Shown: piece after piece, positions 30,998-42,813 of the stretch
How the letters are laid out: each line of letters starts with the position of its first letter
Position numbering within the stretch: the first letter of the stretch is position 1
Origin: Daphnia carinata
Taxonomy: Eukaryota > Arthropoda > Branchiopoda > Diplostraca > Daphniidae
Length of the DNA stretch: 64,000 bases
NCBI RefSeq assembly: GCF_022539665.2
Contig: NC_081339.1
Location: forward strand, 9,173,367-9,237,366
Direction of reading: 5' to 3'
The notes under the pieces: generated by a model
The model's database searches: none
Told to the model about the DNA's origin: nothing
What the model saw: only the letters and a program-made list of their open reading frames with translations
Made by a program: the position numbers and the translations under genes

Positions 30998-33299
30998 GTC
31001 GAGTGAGAGGCAAAGAGCATTCAGTTGACCTAGTTGTTTTGGCAGCTAGATTTCGCCAGAGCAAATTAGGTTTTGGGCGTTGAATAAAATACCTTACTTT
31101 CGCTTTTCACGTTAACCACGGTGCATTTTTTATTTTGTTTGGCTGGTGAAGGATTTATTTTGTCTCCTGGTCTTTGATGAACAGAAATCAATATCGTGTT
31201 ATAGGAGTATTCACACGTCTGTGTCTATGAAATACAAATAATATAATTTATCTTACTAAAATCAGGTTGGGTGAACGATAATTTGCTCAATTCCGACCCG
31301 TGATTAGACCATCCGATTTTTCTATTTGGGTTTTTTCACATGTAATTGTTGTTCTAGCGTAACAGAAATTCTATCCAGCAGACATTAAAGGAAGTAAAGA
31401 ATAAAGTTCATTTATTAAAATTCCCAATTTTGTTTATTTTGTTTTCTAAGTTTAACATTAAACGTAAGCTTTTCCCATAATGAACCGTAGCCTTTTATCA
31501 GTGGTAGTTAGATCATCTATTGACAGTATAAAAGACTTGATAAAACAATTTATGTTTGGTAACGGTGTGGGTTCGCTAACGCCGTTACTGCGTGTATATG
31601 CCTTACTAATGTTTATCTAATTCTAATTGCAGGTCTGGGAATGACTGGAAAGAGTGACGCAAAGGTCGTGCCAGGTAAAACAACGATGAGCTGTGACCAC
31701 GCTGGCTGGTTCCATGGAAAGCAAACGCTATCAACTCTAAATGGAAATTAGGTGTCCACATGAATTATAAACGGTGGATTAATACGGATATGGCGACCAA
31801 ACCCACTCTTTTCTCACGTTACAGGTAAGTTAAACTTCAAAAATATTTTTTATGAGTGTTTAATAATTTTATAGTTGTCACTAACAAAAATTTTACCGAA
31901 CCGAAAGAGTTAGAGTAGTGTGTGATTCCATAAACGACGTCCACAGCATAACCATCTATGACAACGAAACGTGTAAAGCTGTCCACTACTTTGTAGAAAT
32001 AAAAGACATTTTGCTTACGTTGACGGCATTTATATTTGCATCATGCGTTCGATGTACAGATATAACTTATAGGACATGTTTTTAATATTCAATTACATAT
32101 CGGGAAAGCTAGTAAGTATCGTGGCTCACGATAGCTATTGTTGCGAAAAAATTCTGCACGGTCGGCCTAATCCGACGCAGCGCAAAGATGGTTTCTTCAT
32201 CGGTGGACGAGAGTTGCCAAAAGAAGAACTGAAATCTCCTATGCCCAGAAAAATGTCGTAAAGCAAATACCACGTCTGAATGGAGCTTCTGGTGAAAACA
32301 CACAAAGAACTATCGTGGATGTCTGCTAAATTTTTAAAAATCCTTCTGCCGATGTTAATGGAAAAGATAATCAGTTGCGATGTATCGCATGAAAATCATG
32401 CAACTCGTCATTCGTGAAAAATAACGATATTTGGAACGCAAGCCTCGCCTCGATGCGACGTTTTTACGGCAATCTGAGCTGCGCTGCAGTGTCTTTCATA
32501 TGGGCTTTATTCACACTGTACAACACGTCGCCGTGAAAGAAGGGAAAAAAGCGTAAAATAGGGTGAATAAGATAAACGGTAGCGCATGATAAAAAGTGAC
32601 GAATTGCGCGGCAAAATACGCTTATAATATGAAACAAATGGTTTTACGATGGAATTCAAAACTATGTCTGAGAATAAGAAAAATTGACAGTGTTATATTG
32701 GATAAACAGCAAGGCATGTCAAAAGTTCAAGTCAAAAGGTACATTATATTTGTTGAAGCCAAGTAGTTGGAGGACCTATTTGGGGCTGGAGAAATCAGAT
32801 GTTCAAAAATGAATTTTTTACGACAATTTCGATTTTTACGACAAACGATTTCAACAGCAAACCTTTGCGTAGTCCAAGCTTCCCAAGCGCCGCTGCAGCG
32901 TTTGAAAAAAAGGGTGAAAAAAGGGTCTTAGCGCAACGAAACATTCCGTTACAGTAGGAGAAAAAGGCCCTTCGCGCAACGAAAGCTTTCATTGCAATAG
33001 ATTGCACCAGCACTGTAGTCTGTTCTCCATACGGAAGTATGGAGATTTTGTTGACAACCCGGCGCTGCCAAAGACTAGCAGACGTACCTAATCGCATCAC
33101 AGCTCTCAATCAAATATATAATTTTTTGTATTCAAGCTGTGACAATCACTTTCTGTTTAGGCAATAGACGTATGGCTAGATATACGTGACGATGAGGTTA
33201 AGAAACCAGTTCTTAGCCTAATTTCATAGTGCTCTATGATCGTGGGTAAATTGGTTTAATGCTTAAATTAGATTTATCGTTAGTATTGACGTATTTCTT
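30998..33299. other. Upstream region of gene A, cuticle-gene remnant and non-coding DNA
   Basis: 30998-31290 is strongly conserved with 57498-57790 upstream of gene C. At 32000-32125 the sequence resembles the 3' flank of gene B at 53000-53115 (GGCATTTATATTT, TTAATATTCAATTAC, CGGGAAAGCTAGTAA), so a cuticle gene 3' end once lay here. At 32957-32970 GGAGAAAAAGGCCC repeats the array-element start, next to two CGCAACGAAA words. No other gene is seen. Confidence 0.5.
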
Positions 33300-33315
33300 T
33301 TTTTTTTGGAAAGAA

Positions 33316-34356
33316 AGGTGTCTAAACGAGTATACCGCCTTTTTTGTCACCCCAGCCAAATGCGTTTTCAAAGGGATAGTTTGGCAATTGTTTCAGCACT
33401 AAGAAAAAGTCCATTTCAAAGTGGCCATCATCTTGGCATAAAGTTTGATCTCCAATTACTACTTGAATGGCAGTGTTTAAATGAAAACTGGAACAAACTA
33501 GAGAAAAATGGGATACTGACATCTGAACAGATTAATCTGTTGGTTGAAGCTACAAATAACAAATCAATAAGAAGTCCAAGTGGAAATTTCCCTTGTGCAT
33601 GCTGCGATGGGGAATGTGAGTTAAAATGTCAAAGCATGTCCCAAAGCTCAATTGGATCTTTATGTACTGAGAAACTAGTTATAAAATTTCGTAACACATG
33701 GACATGGAACAAGGTTGCTGGTAGATTTGATTTACATTTGTTACATTATTATTTGTTGGTTGAAGATTACTCACCTTTTATTTTTAGGTTTGAGGGATGT
33801 GATAGAATGTAGAAAGAATCTTGAGACACAGTTAGAGGATCTCTGCATCAGATCTTCACAAAGCAGTTTGAATCTTCAAAATTTAACGAAGTAGCTCATC
33901 CTTTTCCCGTCGATACATTGAACAGGTGAGGAAAGTTCGCCTTGCGGAGGATTCAAGAACTCGAGGGATTGAAAATCTGAATAAAAACGAACTGGATAAA
34001 TCTAATGTCCAGAGAAAATGGTAGTAGTCTTTCCTTTTAGTCTTGTTTTCTTACAACTGTATTCATAGCGATAGACTGTACATGCAAGGGTGTATGAAGA
34101 AATAGCCAGCATTTCATCAGAGAAGAGTAAAAATCCTGCGTCGTCACCTCACACAATTGTCGCTACCTTAACTGAAGTAGGATCTAATGCTGCACTTAAC
34201 TTTCTGTTTGCATTTTTCCGTCGCGTATGGCAATCAGGTAAACATAAGATTCTACTATAGCCGGCAAAATGTTTAACACCTTGTTTTGCAATAGGCGAAG
34301 AGGGGGTTGCCTGGTTTGAGATGCTGATTCACGCACTAGAATCACATCGCAGTTGA
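33316..34356 (+). pseudogene. HERC2-like N-terminal fragment, frameshifted
   Basis: Three or more exon-like pieces are seen. The first (33316 to about 33719) has LQLLLEWQCLNENWNKLEKN and RNTWTWNKVAG and ends at a GTAGAT donor. It joins after TTTTATTTTTAG (33787) to LRDVIECRKNLETQLEDLC. After a one-base frame change come SSSFSRRYIEQVRKVRLAED. Another exon from about 34086 reads EEIASISSEKSKNPASSPH then TLTEVGSNAALNFLFAFFRR and VWQSG at a GTAAAC donor, then EEGVAWFEML after ATAG and a TGA. The segment VG..AAL.F.FAF.RR.W.SGE matches what I recall of the HERC2 N-terminus, as does the W.W motif upstream. Frame change, in-frame TGA and abrupt end mark a pseudogene fragment. Confidence 0.5.
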
Positions 34357-34884
34357 CCTCTCGCGTCTATCTTTCACCTTCTACATCAAGTGGATAATAG
34401 CACATATGACTCTGATTCAGGTTGCTCAACAAATCTGTCTCATTTCTGCGTTCCATTTTTTCGAGTACGGATTTTTAATTTTTTTAAAATTTTCCTACCA
34501 ACAAAAATTACGGGAACTCCTCTTCTTATTTAGAGATAGTTTATGTTCCATTCCTCTATGGGATCGACAAGTGGCGCTACAGCTTCTTTTAGAAGTCAGC
34601 ATTTAGCGTGGAAGTCTCGTCTGTGTTTTATATGCTATACACGTTCTGCTCGAATTATGGGACGTATTGTATATTATCGTGAATTTTTTTTGCCACCCCC
34701 ATATCCTAGGGCTAGGCCGCGGGTAGGGACACTCCATGCGTGCGATTTTAGGGGTGATCCAATATTTTATGTCTATGATTTATTTCATAGAATCCTGAAC
34801 GGATTTGACATAAATAATTGGAGTTAAAGAGCATTCCTTTATCTTTCGAATGCAACAAACCCGGTAATAGTAAACACCACAACA
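34357..34884. other. Non-coding spacer between the HERC2-like fragment and the LINE
   Basis: The first about 80 bp may still be readable as decayed exon (PLASIFHLLHQVDNS after the TGA). The rest shows no gene. Confidence 0.35.
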
Positions 34885-35009
34885 ACTTTTTTTTTATGTT
34901 GTTTAAGGTGCCTCCCGTGTGGCGTTGCCATATCGGGAACGGGTCGTCCTAGGAGACCAAAATTAGCACCGGAAAATTACTTGAGTAGATGAGGGGACTT
35001 TGACTTGGT

Positions 35010-37303
35010 TCAGCAGCGTTTGTGAAGTTCCTGAATTCCTGATTTCCAGAAGAAATTTAACACCAGATCCCTGATCTTGAGTTTGGCGTGGTTGTCACAG
35101 TTTTGCGGTGGATGAAGAAGAGTGGACAGGTTCAGCTGCAGTTTGAGCTCCGATAGGAAGCTTTTTAGCTCCTCTCTTTCGGCAGCGACGTAGGGACATT
35201 CTATTAAAAGATGGGAGGGAGTTCCCTGTACAGGACATCCATAGCTACAGTTTGGGGATACAGAGGGATCAAATTTCGAGACACGAGCGTTTAAACGTAG
35301 CCGGTTCGAGCGGAGTTTGTGGAGAATGCTGTTTTTAAGTCTGTCAGGATGCACCATCCAAGGCTCAGGAGAAAGCGAGTTCCTGGGGTGGTAATCAAAG
35401 AAACCATGGTGACTCTCCAGGTATGAAGTCATCAGTTTGGACCAAGCTCTGCGGAATACATTTGATGCGAGTTTAGACGGGTCGGCGTAGTCGATTTTTT
35501 TACAGCTGGGGTCCGTTCTTGCATCGTTTGCCAGACGGTCCACAAGTTCGTTTTCTGGGATACCTACGTGACTGGGAATCCAGTAGAGAACAACCTTGCG
35601 AAATCCTGCTTGGCTAGATGGGAGTATGTTGTAGTGATCGAGGTGCCAGGCAAGTCTATTCTTCAAAATTCTTTCAAATCGTTTTCCAAAGCAGGAGGTA
35701 AGAGAGATTGGCATGTAGGAGTCCAGGTCCTTGCAATCTTTCCACTTTTTAAGAAGGGGGATAATGTTTGACGTTTTCCAATCGACTGGGCAGTATCCGT
35801 TGGCTAGCAAGATGTTGAAAAGGTGAAGAAGGTGGCTTCTATTTGGGGCGTTCAGATTGGAAATGATTTTGTTGTGGATAAGGTCGGGGCCTGTGGCATT
35901 GCTCTTAGACACTTCAAGAGCAGAGGTAAGTTCGTCAAATGTTATTGCTTCATTTAGAGGATTTCTAATATCTTTAATGGCGATTTTGACTTGCTTCAGG
36001 AGGCCCTTTGAGGTTGCGTCGCTTTGAGTATTGGAGTTGGAGATGTGACCGGTGAAGTGGCTTATGAACCTATCCGCTAGAGCCTTGTGTTTATCGGACA
36101 GTGGAACCGTTGGAGGGGCTGGAATGTTGGACCATTTATTGAAATTGTTTTTTTTTGCGACAAGCAAGCTTTTGGTAAAGTTCCAGACTTTTTTCATATT
36201 GGTCGTTTTATTGATGTCTTCCTCTAGGTTCTCCCAGGACTGATTTCTTGCGTTGGGTAATGTTCTCTTAAGCAGGGCTTCAATCTTGTTGAGGTATTGT
36301 TTGTTTGCGGCCGACGGTGTTAGCAGCCAATTCCTGCACGCCAGGCGACTTTTAGCAACGATTTTACTGCAGTCTGCAGTCCACCAAGGCCTTAGCTTCT
36401 CCTGTTTTTGGACATTTTGGGACCGTGGTGAGAATAACTTCAAGCTTTCATTAATCAATATGGATTTGAATGTTTTGTAGGCCGTGGACGGGTTGTCAAT
36501 GTTAGTGAAGTTGCTTGCAGTCAGCGAACTGTTGATGGCTTCGTTCCATGAACTCCATTTTCCAGCCCTAAAGGTCCAGGCTTTGCTAAGGGGTGCTGTT
36601 GGGGTGTGACACAACAGTGAGATGAATATGGGAAGATGGTCACTGTTCCAATATGGACCAGTCGCGATGTTCTCCGGGAAACCCAGATCAGTGGTTACAA
36701 AAGTGAGGTCAATCGTGGATCCGCGGCTGGACCTGGCGCATCTTCTGGTAATTAGGTTTTTTGGAGTAGCGAATACCCAGTTTGTGTTTTCGTGTAGGAA
36801 CTCTAGGATCACTCTGCCTCCTTGGTTGTCTTCGTGAGTGGACGACCAGAGACGTTCGTGAGCATTGAAGTCACCACCCACGATAGCTGGTCTAGAACAT
36901 GAATTGAGAATAGATGTAACATCTTCTGTGTTGTAATTGTTGCCGTTGGGACAGTAAACTGGAAGGATGGACACTTCACTTGCGAGTAAGTTATGTATTT
37001 TAATGCCTAACACTTGGATATTCCGATTTACAGTTACAGCTGGAAGATGTGAGTAGTGGAGGTGTTTTTTGAGGATGATAGCTACTCCGCCGTAGCCGTC
37101 AGGTCGATTTGGTATAGTAGATTGTATGAAGAGAGTTTTCCGATCATGTGAGCAGCATCAGACCCATTCCAATGAGTCTCACTGAGAAGAACAACTTTTG
37201 AATTGAGACTCGCCAGATGTTGAAGAAATAAGTTTTTTTTCGTACCTTTTAAACCGTTGGCATTCCATTGGATGATTGCTGGACTAATCATCGAGAGTGT
37301 CAT
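35010..37303 (-). CDS. LINE ORF2: endonuclease joined to RNase H by an in-frame deletion of the RT core
   Basis: The endonuclease starts IIQWNANGLKG and LLSETHWNG (37303-37082). A one-base shift near 37100 leads into the 667-residue frame (37013-35010). That frame has GGDFNAHERLW, STIDLTFVT and SDHLPIFISL (catalytic and binding motifs), then the RT beginning (NATGPDLIHNKI, SLTSCFGKRFERIL, ILPSSQAGFRK). It then passes directly to VVLYWIPSHVGIPENELVDR, which is the RNase H end, followed by a CCHC-like C-terminus (CSYGCPVQGTPSHLLIECP). The catalytic FADD box, the RT thumb and most of RNase H are absent, yet the frame remains open. The product could not reverse transcribe. Confidence 0.88.
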
Positions 37304-37400
37304 TAGCAGGCTCCGGGTGCGTCGAAGTTGAGTCGCTTGTAGAGTCAGTTGGAATCTGCACGATCACGTGGTCGGTGAGGAGAGCTTGTTTTTCTGCTAT

Positions 37401-38255
37401 TGTAAGGACTTAAAGTTAAAAATAAGTTAGTTAAGTATTTCGCATATTGTTCATGTTGCTTTTTTTTACCCTCATTGACCTCCTTTTACTCGAATTTCCC
37501 TTTTATTACCTTTTCCCGTTTGACCGAGGTGTCAACGACACCAACCTTATCAGTTGACCTCGCTTCCCCTCTTGACACTCTTTTTCTGATTTATTTAATT
37601 AGCGTCCCCACGCTAACTTTAGCGCACCCACGCTAACTTTAGCATCACCAAGCCAAAGCGTGGTATAAAACCCACGCCTGAGCTGTGCCTTTTTTTAGTC
37701 TTCTCGCGCCTTGCCATCCGTGTAGTCGTGTACTAGTGTAGCAGCGTTTTAGCCACGTTCGAGTATGTAGCTTGCCTTGTGTTAGAGTGTATTAGTTATC
37801 TTGTGTTAAGTGTCGCGTAACCCTGACTGTGAGAGTGAATACACTGTGACCCAACACACATCTACCGTGTTCCTTAATCTACCGCTACGAGCACCGGCCG
37901 AGGCGCTGCTCCCACTCTGTCCGACGCCGCCCTCCGTTCTTCCTGACGCCGCTGCCGTGCTTCCGACGCCACCCTCCGTTCTCCCCGACGCCGACGCCAC
38001 CGCCGTGCTTTCCGACGCCGCCTTCCGTTCTCCCCGACGCCGCGCCGTAACATCTCCGACCCGCCAGAGCCATGGCCTCCATGTAAGTATCCTCACGCCC
38101 TCATCCTTCTTAACTTTCTACCATTGTTGTCATATCCGTGCAGCCGACGTGACCGGCTGGCGGATCCTAACAAACCTTATTTGTGTACCACGCACCAAAT
38201 GCTGACCAGAATACTAGATTAAGAAATTAACCTGACCGTTGTCAGTATTGTTGCG
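37401..38255 (+). mobile_element. Gypsy-type LTR (about 855 bp) nested in the LINE
   Basis: It starts TGTAAGGACTTAAAG, matching the TGTAAGAACT start of the LTR at 5600-5986, and ends near GTATTGTTGC. It shares ATTACC..GGTGTCAACGAC, then a tandem GCTAACTTTAGCG(T/C) pair (37601-37643) and TATAAAA (37664-37670). Downstream it carries a GC-rich minisatellite (37913-38045, CCGACGCC.CCCTCCGTTCT units). Next come ATGGCCTCCAT directly at a GTAAGTATCC donor (38083) and an acceptor TTGTTGTCATATCCGTGCAG (to 38142). No internal region or second LTR is present, so it is probably a solo LTR. Edges are approximate, and CTAT/GTAT is only a weak target duplication. Confidence 0.65.
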
Positions 38256-38297
38256 TATGGTAATCTCCCAGTCGCGTCAGACGTGACTGGGATTCGA

Positions 38298-39142
38298 TTA
38301 TTGCACTATGTAGTTGCACATTTCTTCGATCAGTGGAAGGCGCGGAGCTAATCTCGCAATCGTTGGAGCTAACGTTTCGATGGACGATTTCAAGGATGTT
38401 AGGAGTTTTGTATTCGCGTTACAGTTTTCTTGGATCTTGAGAGCAACAGAAATTGGAGTGCAGCTGTGGAGTTTTCTTTTAATCCCCGAGATTTCTGAAT
38501 GGAGTTTTTCTAACTCCTGGGTTAAGCTAGTGATCTTGAATTCTATGGCTTCGTTTTGAGGGGATGGGTAGCTATTCCCTATATGCACGCGAGCGGCCGA
38601 CTTTGTAGAGAGAGTAGCAGGTTTGAGGAAGGCTTTGCTAACCGGTGTATCATTTGATGAGCATGGTCGTAACTTTAGAGCTTCGTGGAATGAAATATTT
38701 TGAGAATGGGCTAGGTTTAGGATGTGAGCTTTTTCCCGATAGGCGAGGCAGTTCTTATCGTCTGCCTGGTGGTACTTGCTTCCGCGGTTGCGGCATAGAG
38801 TTGGGGCTGAGCATAACGGAATAGGCGCGTGCGGTGTGGCACAATTTTTGCAGTGTGGCTTTTGGCGGCAGTTTCGGGCAGAGTGACCTAAGAGCCAACA
38901 AAGGTTGCAGAGTAGTGGGCGTTGTCGGAGCTCATGAGTAGTGAACGATTGATTGGCTATCAAAACCTTTGCTGGGGGTGGGCAGTTGAAAGTGAGGATG
39001 ATAGTTTCAGTAGCGATGAGAGTGTCACCAACCTTCTTATGTAATCTAGAGCCTTGATCGCTCCGTACGACGCTAGCTCTGCCACTATTTCCTCTTCTGA
39101 ATCGTCAACTGAAACACCGAAGATAATTTTCCTCTGCTCCAT
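38298..39142 (-). CDS. LINE ORF1 (nucleic-acid-binding, CCHC), broken
   Basis: Two frames are seen: 39142-38960 (MEQRKIIFGVSVDDSEEEIV, a likely RRM-like start) and 38963-38298. The second contains C.LC..LGHSARNC and C..C..PH..I.LC knuckles (CNLCWLLGHSARNC, CKNCATPHAPIPLC), and a C-terminal coiled coil (ITSLTQELEKLHSEISGIKR). The pattern fits ORF1 Gag-like proteins of I/Jockey/R1 LINEs, which coat the RNA. A frame change joins the two parts. Confidence 0.75.
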
Positions 39143-39260
39143 TTCCCGTCTTGTACGTGATGTCTGGACGCAGATGGAACCTAATTTTTTAAGGCAAGGA
39201 GTGAGTTCCTTGTCGCCTCATCCGGGGGAACGACTAGTAAATCTCCGCTCGCGGTGACAC

Positions 39261-41206
39261 GATGTGAGGCTGTCGGGAATGAGGCAGTCAGGGCAGACAT
39301 CAGTGACTTACGATCTTTGATGGATAGTAGTTTGAAGCACTTGTGTTCGGATGAGGATATGATGACAGGTTATGGAGAAGGAGATGGCCGATGATCTGTG
39401 GAAAGGTGGCTGTCGATGGATGAAGATGAGAAATTTCTTGGACGCTTCAATGGTGTGGGCTCGAATGAAGGACTTAAGTCCATTTCTAGCGCGTCTGCGT
39501 TCATGACAAAGGTATTCATTTACCGGCGCGAGTTTTCAGAGAGCTACCTCTAAGGTGTGCGGCGGTTCGAACGAGACTGCCACAACAACCTTTCCAACAC
39601 GAGAAAATTTTCACGATTAACGATGAGAGGTTAAAATGTGTATGCTGCCATGATATGCGTCTTGTGAATTTCTCGTCTATGCTGCAGTTCAGTACTAAAT
39701 CGACAAAAAGTTTAGCAGTAGTAATGCCTGAAAACAATTTCAGCTACGTATATTACTGCGGCGATGGCGTATTAAACAGCAGAAACTTCATTTATAGGGC
39801 ACAACGTGCGGAGCTCAAGTTCTTTCGTGTAAAGCCTTGTTTCCTTCCGTACTGTTTATCGCAGTAACTTAGCGTAAATATCTCATTTGTAAAATTTATG
39901 TGATCTATAACTATTGTATAATGTAAACTTTAGGCAAGCTTTAAAAGCAGACACATTTCTGGCTGCTTTTACGTAGTGAGTTCCGTCGGGGGACGCTTCG
40001 CATATCGGGTAAATTGGTTTTTGACGTTTTGATTCGTTGCCTTATTTTGTTGAAGAAACTACGAGTATATCAACTTCGTAAAACATTAGTTCTAAATCTA
40101 ATGTTGACAAAACTAATAATAACTTTAATCACACTCCGTTACCAAAAGGTTTCATTTACTTCGACGGTTGGTCAGGCCATTTTTGTTAGTAGCTGATGAT
40201 GCATTAACTCCAAGTGCCTGTCCGACTGCATTGAATGAAGAACTGAAAATTATTTTGTACTACTTGATTTTAAGAAGTAGGTAACTGTAGCATACTTTAG
40301 GTGTGTTGTTTCTACACGAGTGTCACCACTACCAGAGGTCATCTTGTAAATTTTTACTTTAGATTAGAATTGCTATACATGAATGTAAATACAAATTATT
40401 TAGCAAGTTAGAATACATTTACTTTACATAATTTTGCAACATATTTTGTATGCATGTGGCTTCGAATTTAACATCATACTTTCTTGCAGACATTAAGTTC
40501 TATAAACAAAAGAATTGTCATATTAAGAAATCGATATATGCCAATATTATGATGGAGACATACAGTGTTAAGCTTTCAATGTCTGCTCTGGTCTAGATGT
40601 TTGTCTTAGTAGTTGATAAGGTATTCTTTTAAATAAACACTCCTCATTAATCTTTCCACAAACAATCTGCCACTGAATTTATTTACTTATTATTTTTTGG
40701 TGAAAGAGTGATCATATAAAACCCAGCAAATTTGAGGATCTGTGGCCTGTACGCTCCTGCAATGGATAAGGAAAGGTTAAATTAATTTTAATTTGGTGCT
40801 GGGCTATTGAACTAGGGTAATCTTTTCTTCATTTACCATTTCTTCAAATCTATGAGAATCTTCATTCGATGCCTTTGCCATTCTGGTTGGGCTGTACTGA
40901 AAAAAACTATCCTTCTACCAAAATAGAGCTCTTTTCAATCATAAATGAGATTAATGGACGTTTGATTCCTTTCGTTCTAATTCCAAACTGGAAAAAAAAA
41001 AACAGATGTAAGAGTTTCATAACCCACTTGATTATTTTCTCATAGTAGTCTTCAAATTTCTACTGTAAAGTAGTGAAAGTGAAGTGTGCTTTTAACGTAT
41101 TCCTCAACTTCTTTTCCAAGTAGAGGAATATATTCCTCATGAGTTTAAAAAAAAATCTTTTGTTAAATTATGTGGGAAATCCGTGTTTGGTTGTTATTTT
41201 TACTGG
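39261..41206. other. Intergenic DNA without a supported gene
   Basis: Only short AT-rich frames. A segment around 39545-39740 has a Cys/Arg-rich plus-strand frame with no recognised motif. Nothing to annotate. Confidence 0.35.
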
Positions 41207-41325
41207 CAGATGGCATGGCGAAATATCGGTATCATATTTACATATCGGATTTTCCGATGTGATATATCATATCGGTTTCAGCCGTGTTTTCCGATATGAT
41301 ATATCGATAGTCGACATCCCTACTG
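41207..41325. mobile_element. Small hAT-like MITE with ATATCGATAT words (119 bp)
   Basis: The left end CAGATGGCATGGCGAAATA and the inverted right end CAGTAGGGATGTCGACTAT share CAG..GG.ATG.CGA..AT. The interior is built from ATATCGG / CCGATATGATATATC palindromic words. No clear 8-bp duplication is visible, so the family call is tentative. Confidence 0.5.
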
Positions 41326-42027
41326 TAAAGCGATAAGTTGCTTTGTAAGCGTAATAAGCCACGCTCTTACGTTTCAAAGCGTGGAACTGGGTAACGTGTT
41401 TCAACGTTTCATTTGGTGATTCGCTATTAGTTTGATAAAAAAAAATATTGAAATCGCGTAACTTGAAAAAAGACCGGTCAGCCAATGTGTTTTCGTAATA
41501 ATTTACGCTTTGGCTAACAATTGGGGCCGATGTTCGGTAAAAAGCCAGAAGAAATGCGATGCGTAGGCTCAGTAGAAATATGAATGAAATAAAAACCAAA
41601 AGAATGAAAAAGGTTAAGAAGTAAATGGCACACTATTGGTTTTTGTCGAACCTTCCATTGGATGTAACACAATTAACAAATAATAGCAAACCGCTTGCGA
41701 TAGGTTTCACAAGTTACACGGACTTCAAGCAGACGACAAAATACAAGGACGCCATCTTTCATCCTAATTTATAACCATAAAATGTAAGTTTTTAAAACAA
41801 TTGCAAATTTTTAAAAGGGGGACGTGCATTTACGTGAACTTGTTAATTCTATTTCTATGGCGCTAATTGTAACGCGTAGAGCGGAAAAACAAATTACGGG
41901 TGACATGAGAGAATCAATTTTGTACCCACATAAAATAACACAAATGCACGAGAAATAATGTGTGTACATACTGTAGCTGTTCTTCATCATGTCGGTTTCT
42001 TCTTGCATAGTTCTCTAGTTTTCCTCA

Positions 42028-42813
42028 GTGTTTTCGCGTACCACTTTTCGGCTTAAGTCTTCACCGCCTCTACCACCCTATGGTAAGACCCTCTGCGTTC
42101 CAATACCTCCACCATCAGGCCGTCCCAAAAGTCAGGTAAGCAAGCATTGTATCATCGATATGCCCGATGAGGTGGAATCCGAAGGCAAATCGGCCTCTTA
42201 TGTCCGTTACGGCCCAATGCCGCAAGGAGGCGGTAACTCAGGCGTCGACGCTTATTGGAACCGAACTCCACCTCTAGCCTTTGTACCTCCACCGCCTTAA
42301 TGGCCGCCTGTCTCGTACGTACCACCTCTGCCACAAGCGCCACCACCAAATTTTGTACCTCCGCCGCCTTGCTGGCCGCCCGTTTCGTACTTGCCATCTC
42401 CGCCGCAAGAGCATACAGCTGAAGCTCGTGTCTGCGAATATGCACCACAGACAACGTTGCAAGAGGTATTCGTAGTGAAAGACGGCGACGATCTTATAGA
42501 CCTGAACACTGAAGCCTCACCGTATGAACCTACCGGCCATTGGGTTCGTGATGCGTCCAATTATCGTGAACGACCGCAAAATGTGGCTGAGCATGGTTGC
42601 CCAGCAGGCGATGGAATACCACTCTCAAGACTTGCTTGGCCTGGCCCCATGTCTTCACTGACGAACGGGCGAAGGACTACCCAAGGACCTAACATACCAT
42701 ATATGGGGGTTACTATGCTGAAACAGAAACGTCCCCCCCCCCCAACCGGTCAAAGAGTCCACTCCATTCGTCGAACAGAGATATGTGCCTCTCAATCCTC
42801 AATATCGGAATAA
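42028..42813 (+). pseudogene. Pro-rich open frame interrupted by one TAA
   Basis: 262 codons are open in one frame except for TAA at 42298-42300. The first part has PPLPPYGKTLCVPIPPPSGR and PPLAFVPPPP. After the stop, WPPVSYVPPLPQAPPPNFV and a repeat CWPPVSYLPSPPQE follow, then an acidic segment (VVKDGDDLIDLNTEAS). An acceptor-like CCTCAG lies at about 42026. No family is recognised. The repeated WPPVSY.P unit spans the stop, so the stop interrupts what was a continuous Pro-rich domain. It could be a pseudogene or a sequencing error. Confidence 0.4.

Larger units (their letters stand above)
34885..39260 (-). mobile_element. Non-LTR retrotransposon (I/Jockey-type LINE) with a nested LTR
   Basis: On the minus strand: ORF1 with CCHC knuckles (39142-38298), ORF2 with APE endonuclease, partial RT and RNase H (37303-35010), then a short 3' tail ending in an A run (TAAAAAAAAAG) near 34890. 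An RNase H domain after RT is typical of the I group. A gypsy-type LTR on the plus strand (37401-38255) separates ORF1 from ORF2. Frame breaks occur in ORF1 and near 37100. The RT core is missing. Confidence 0.88.

Noticed and set aside
37806-38205. 131-residue plus-strand frame with PTPPSVLPDA repeats
   Set aside because: It coincides with the GC minisatellite of the nested LTR and runs across a strong splice donor; not treated as a gene.
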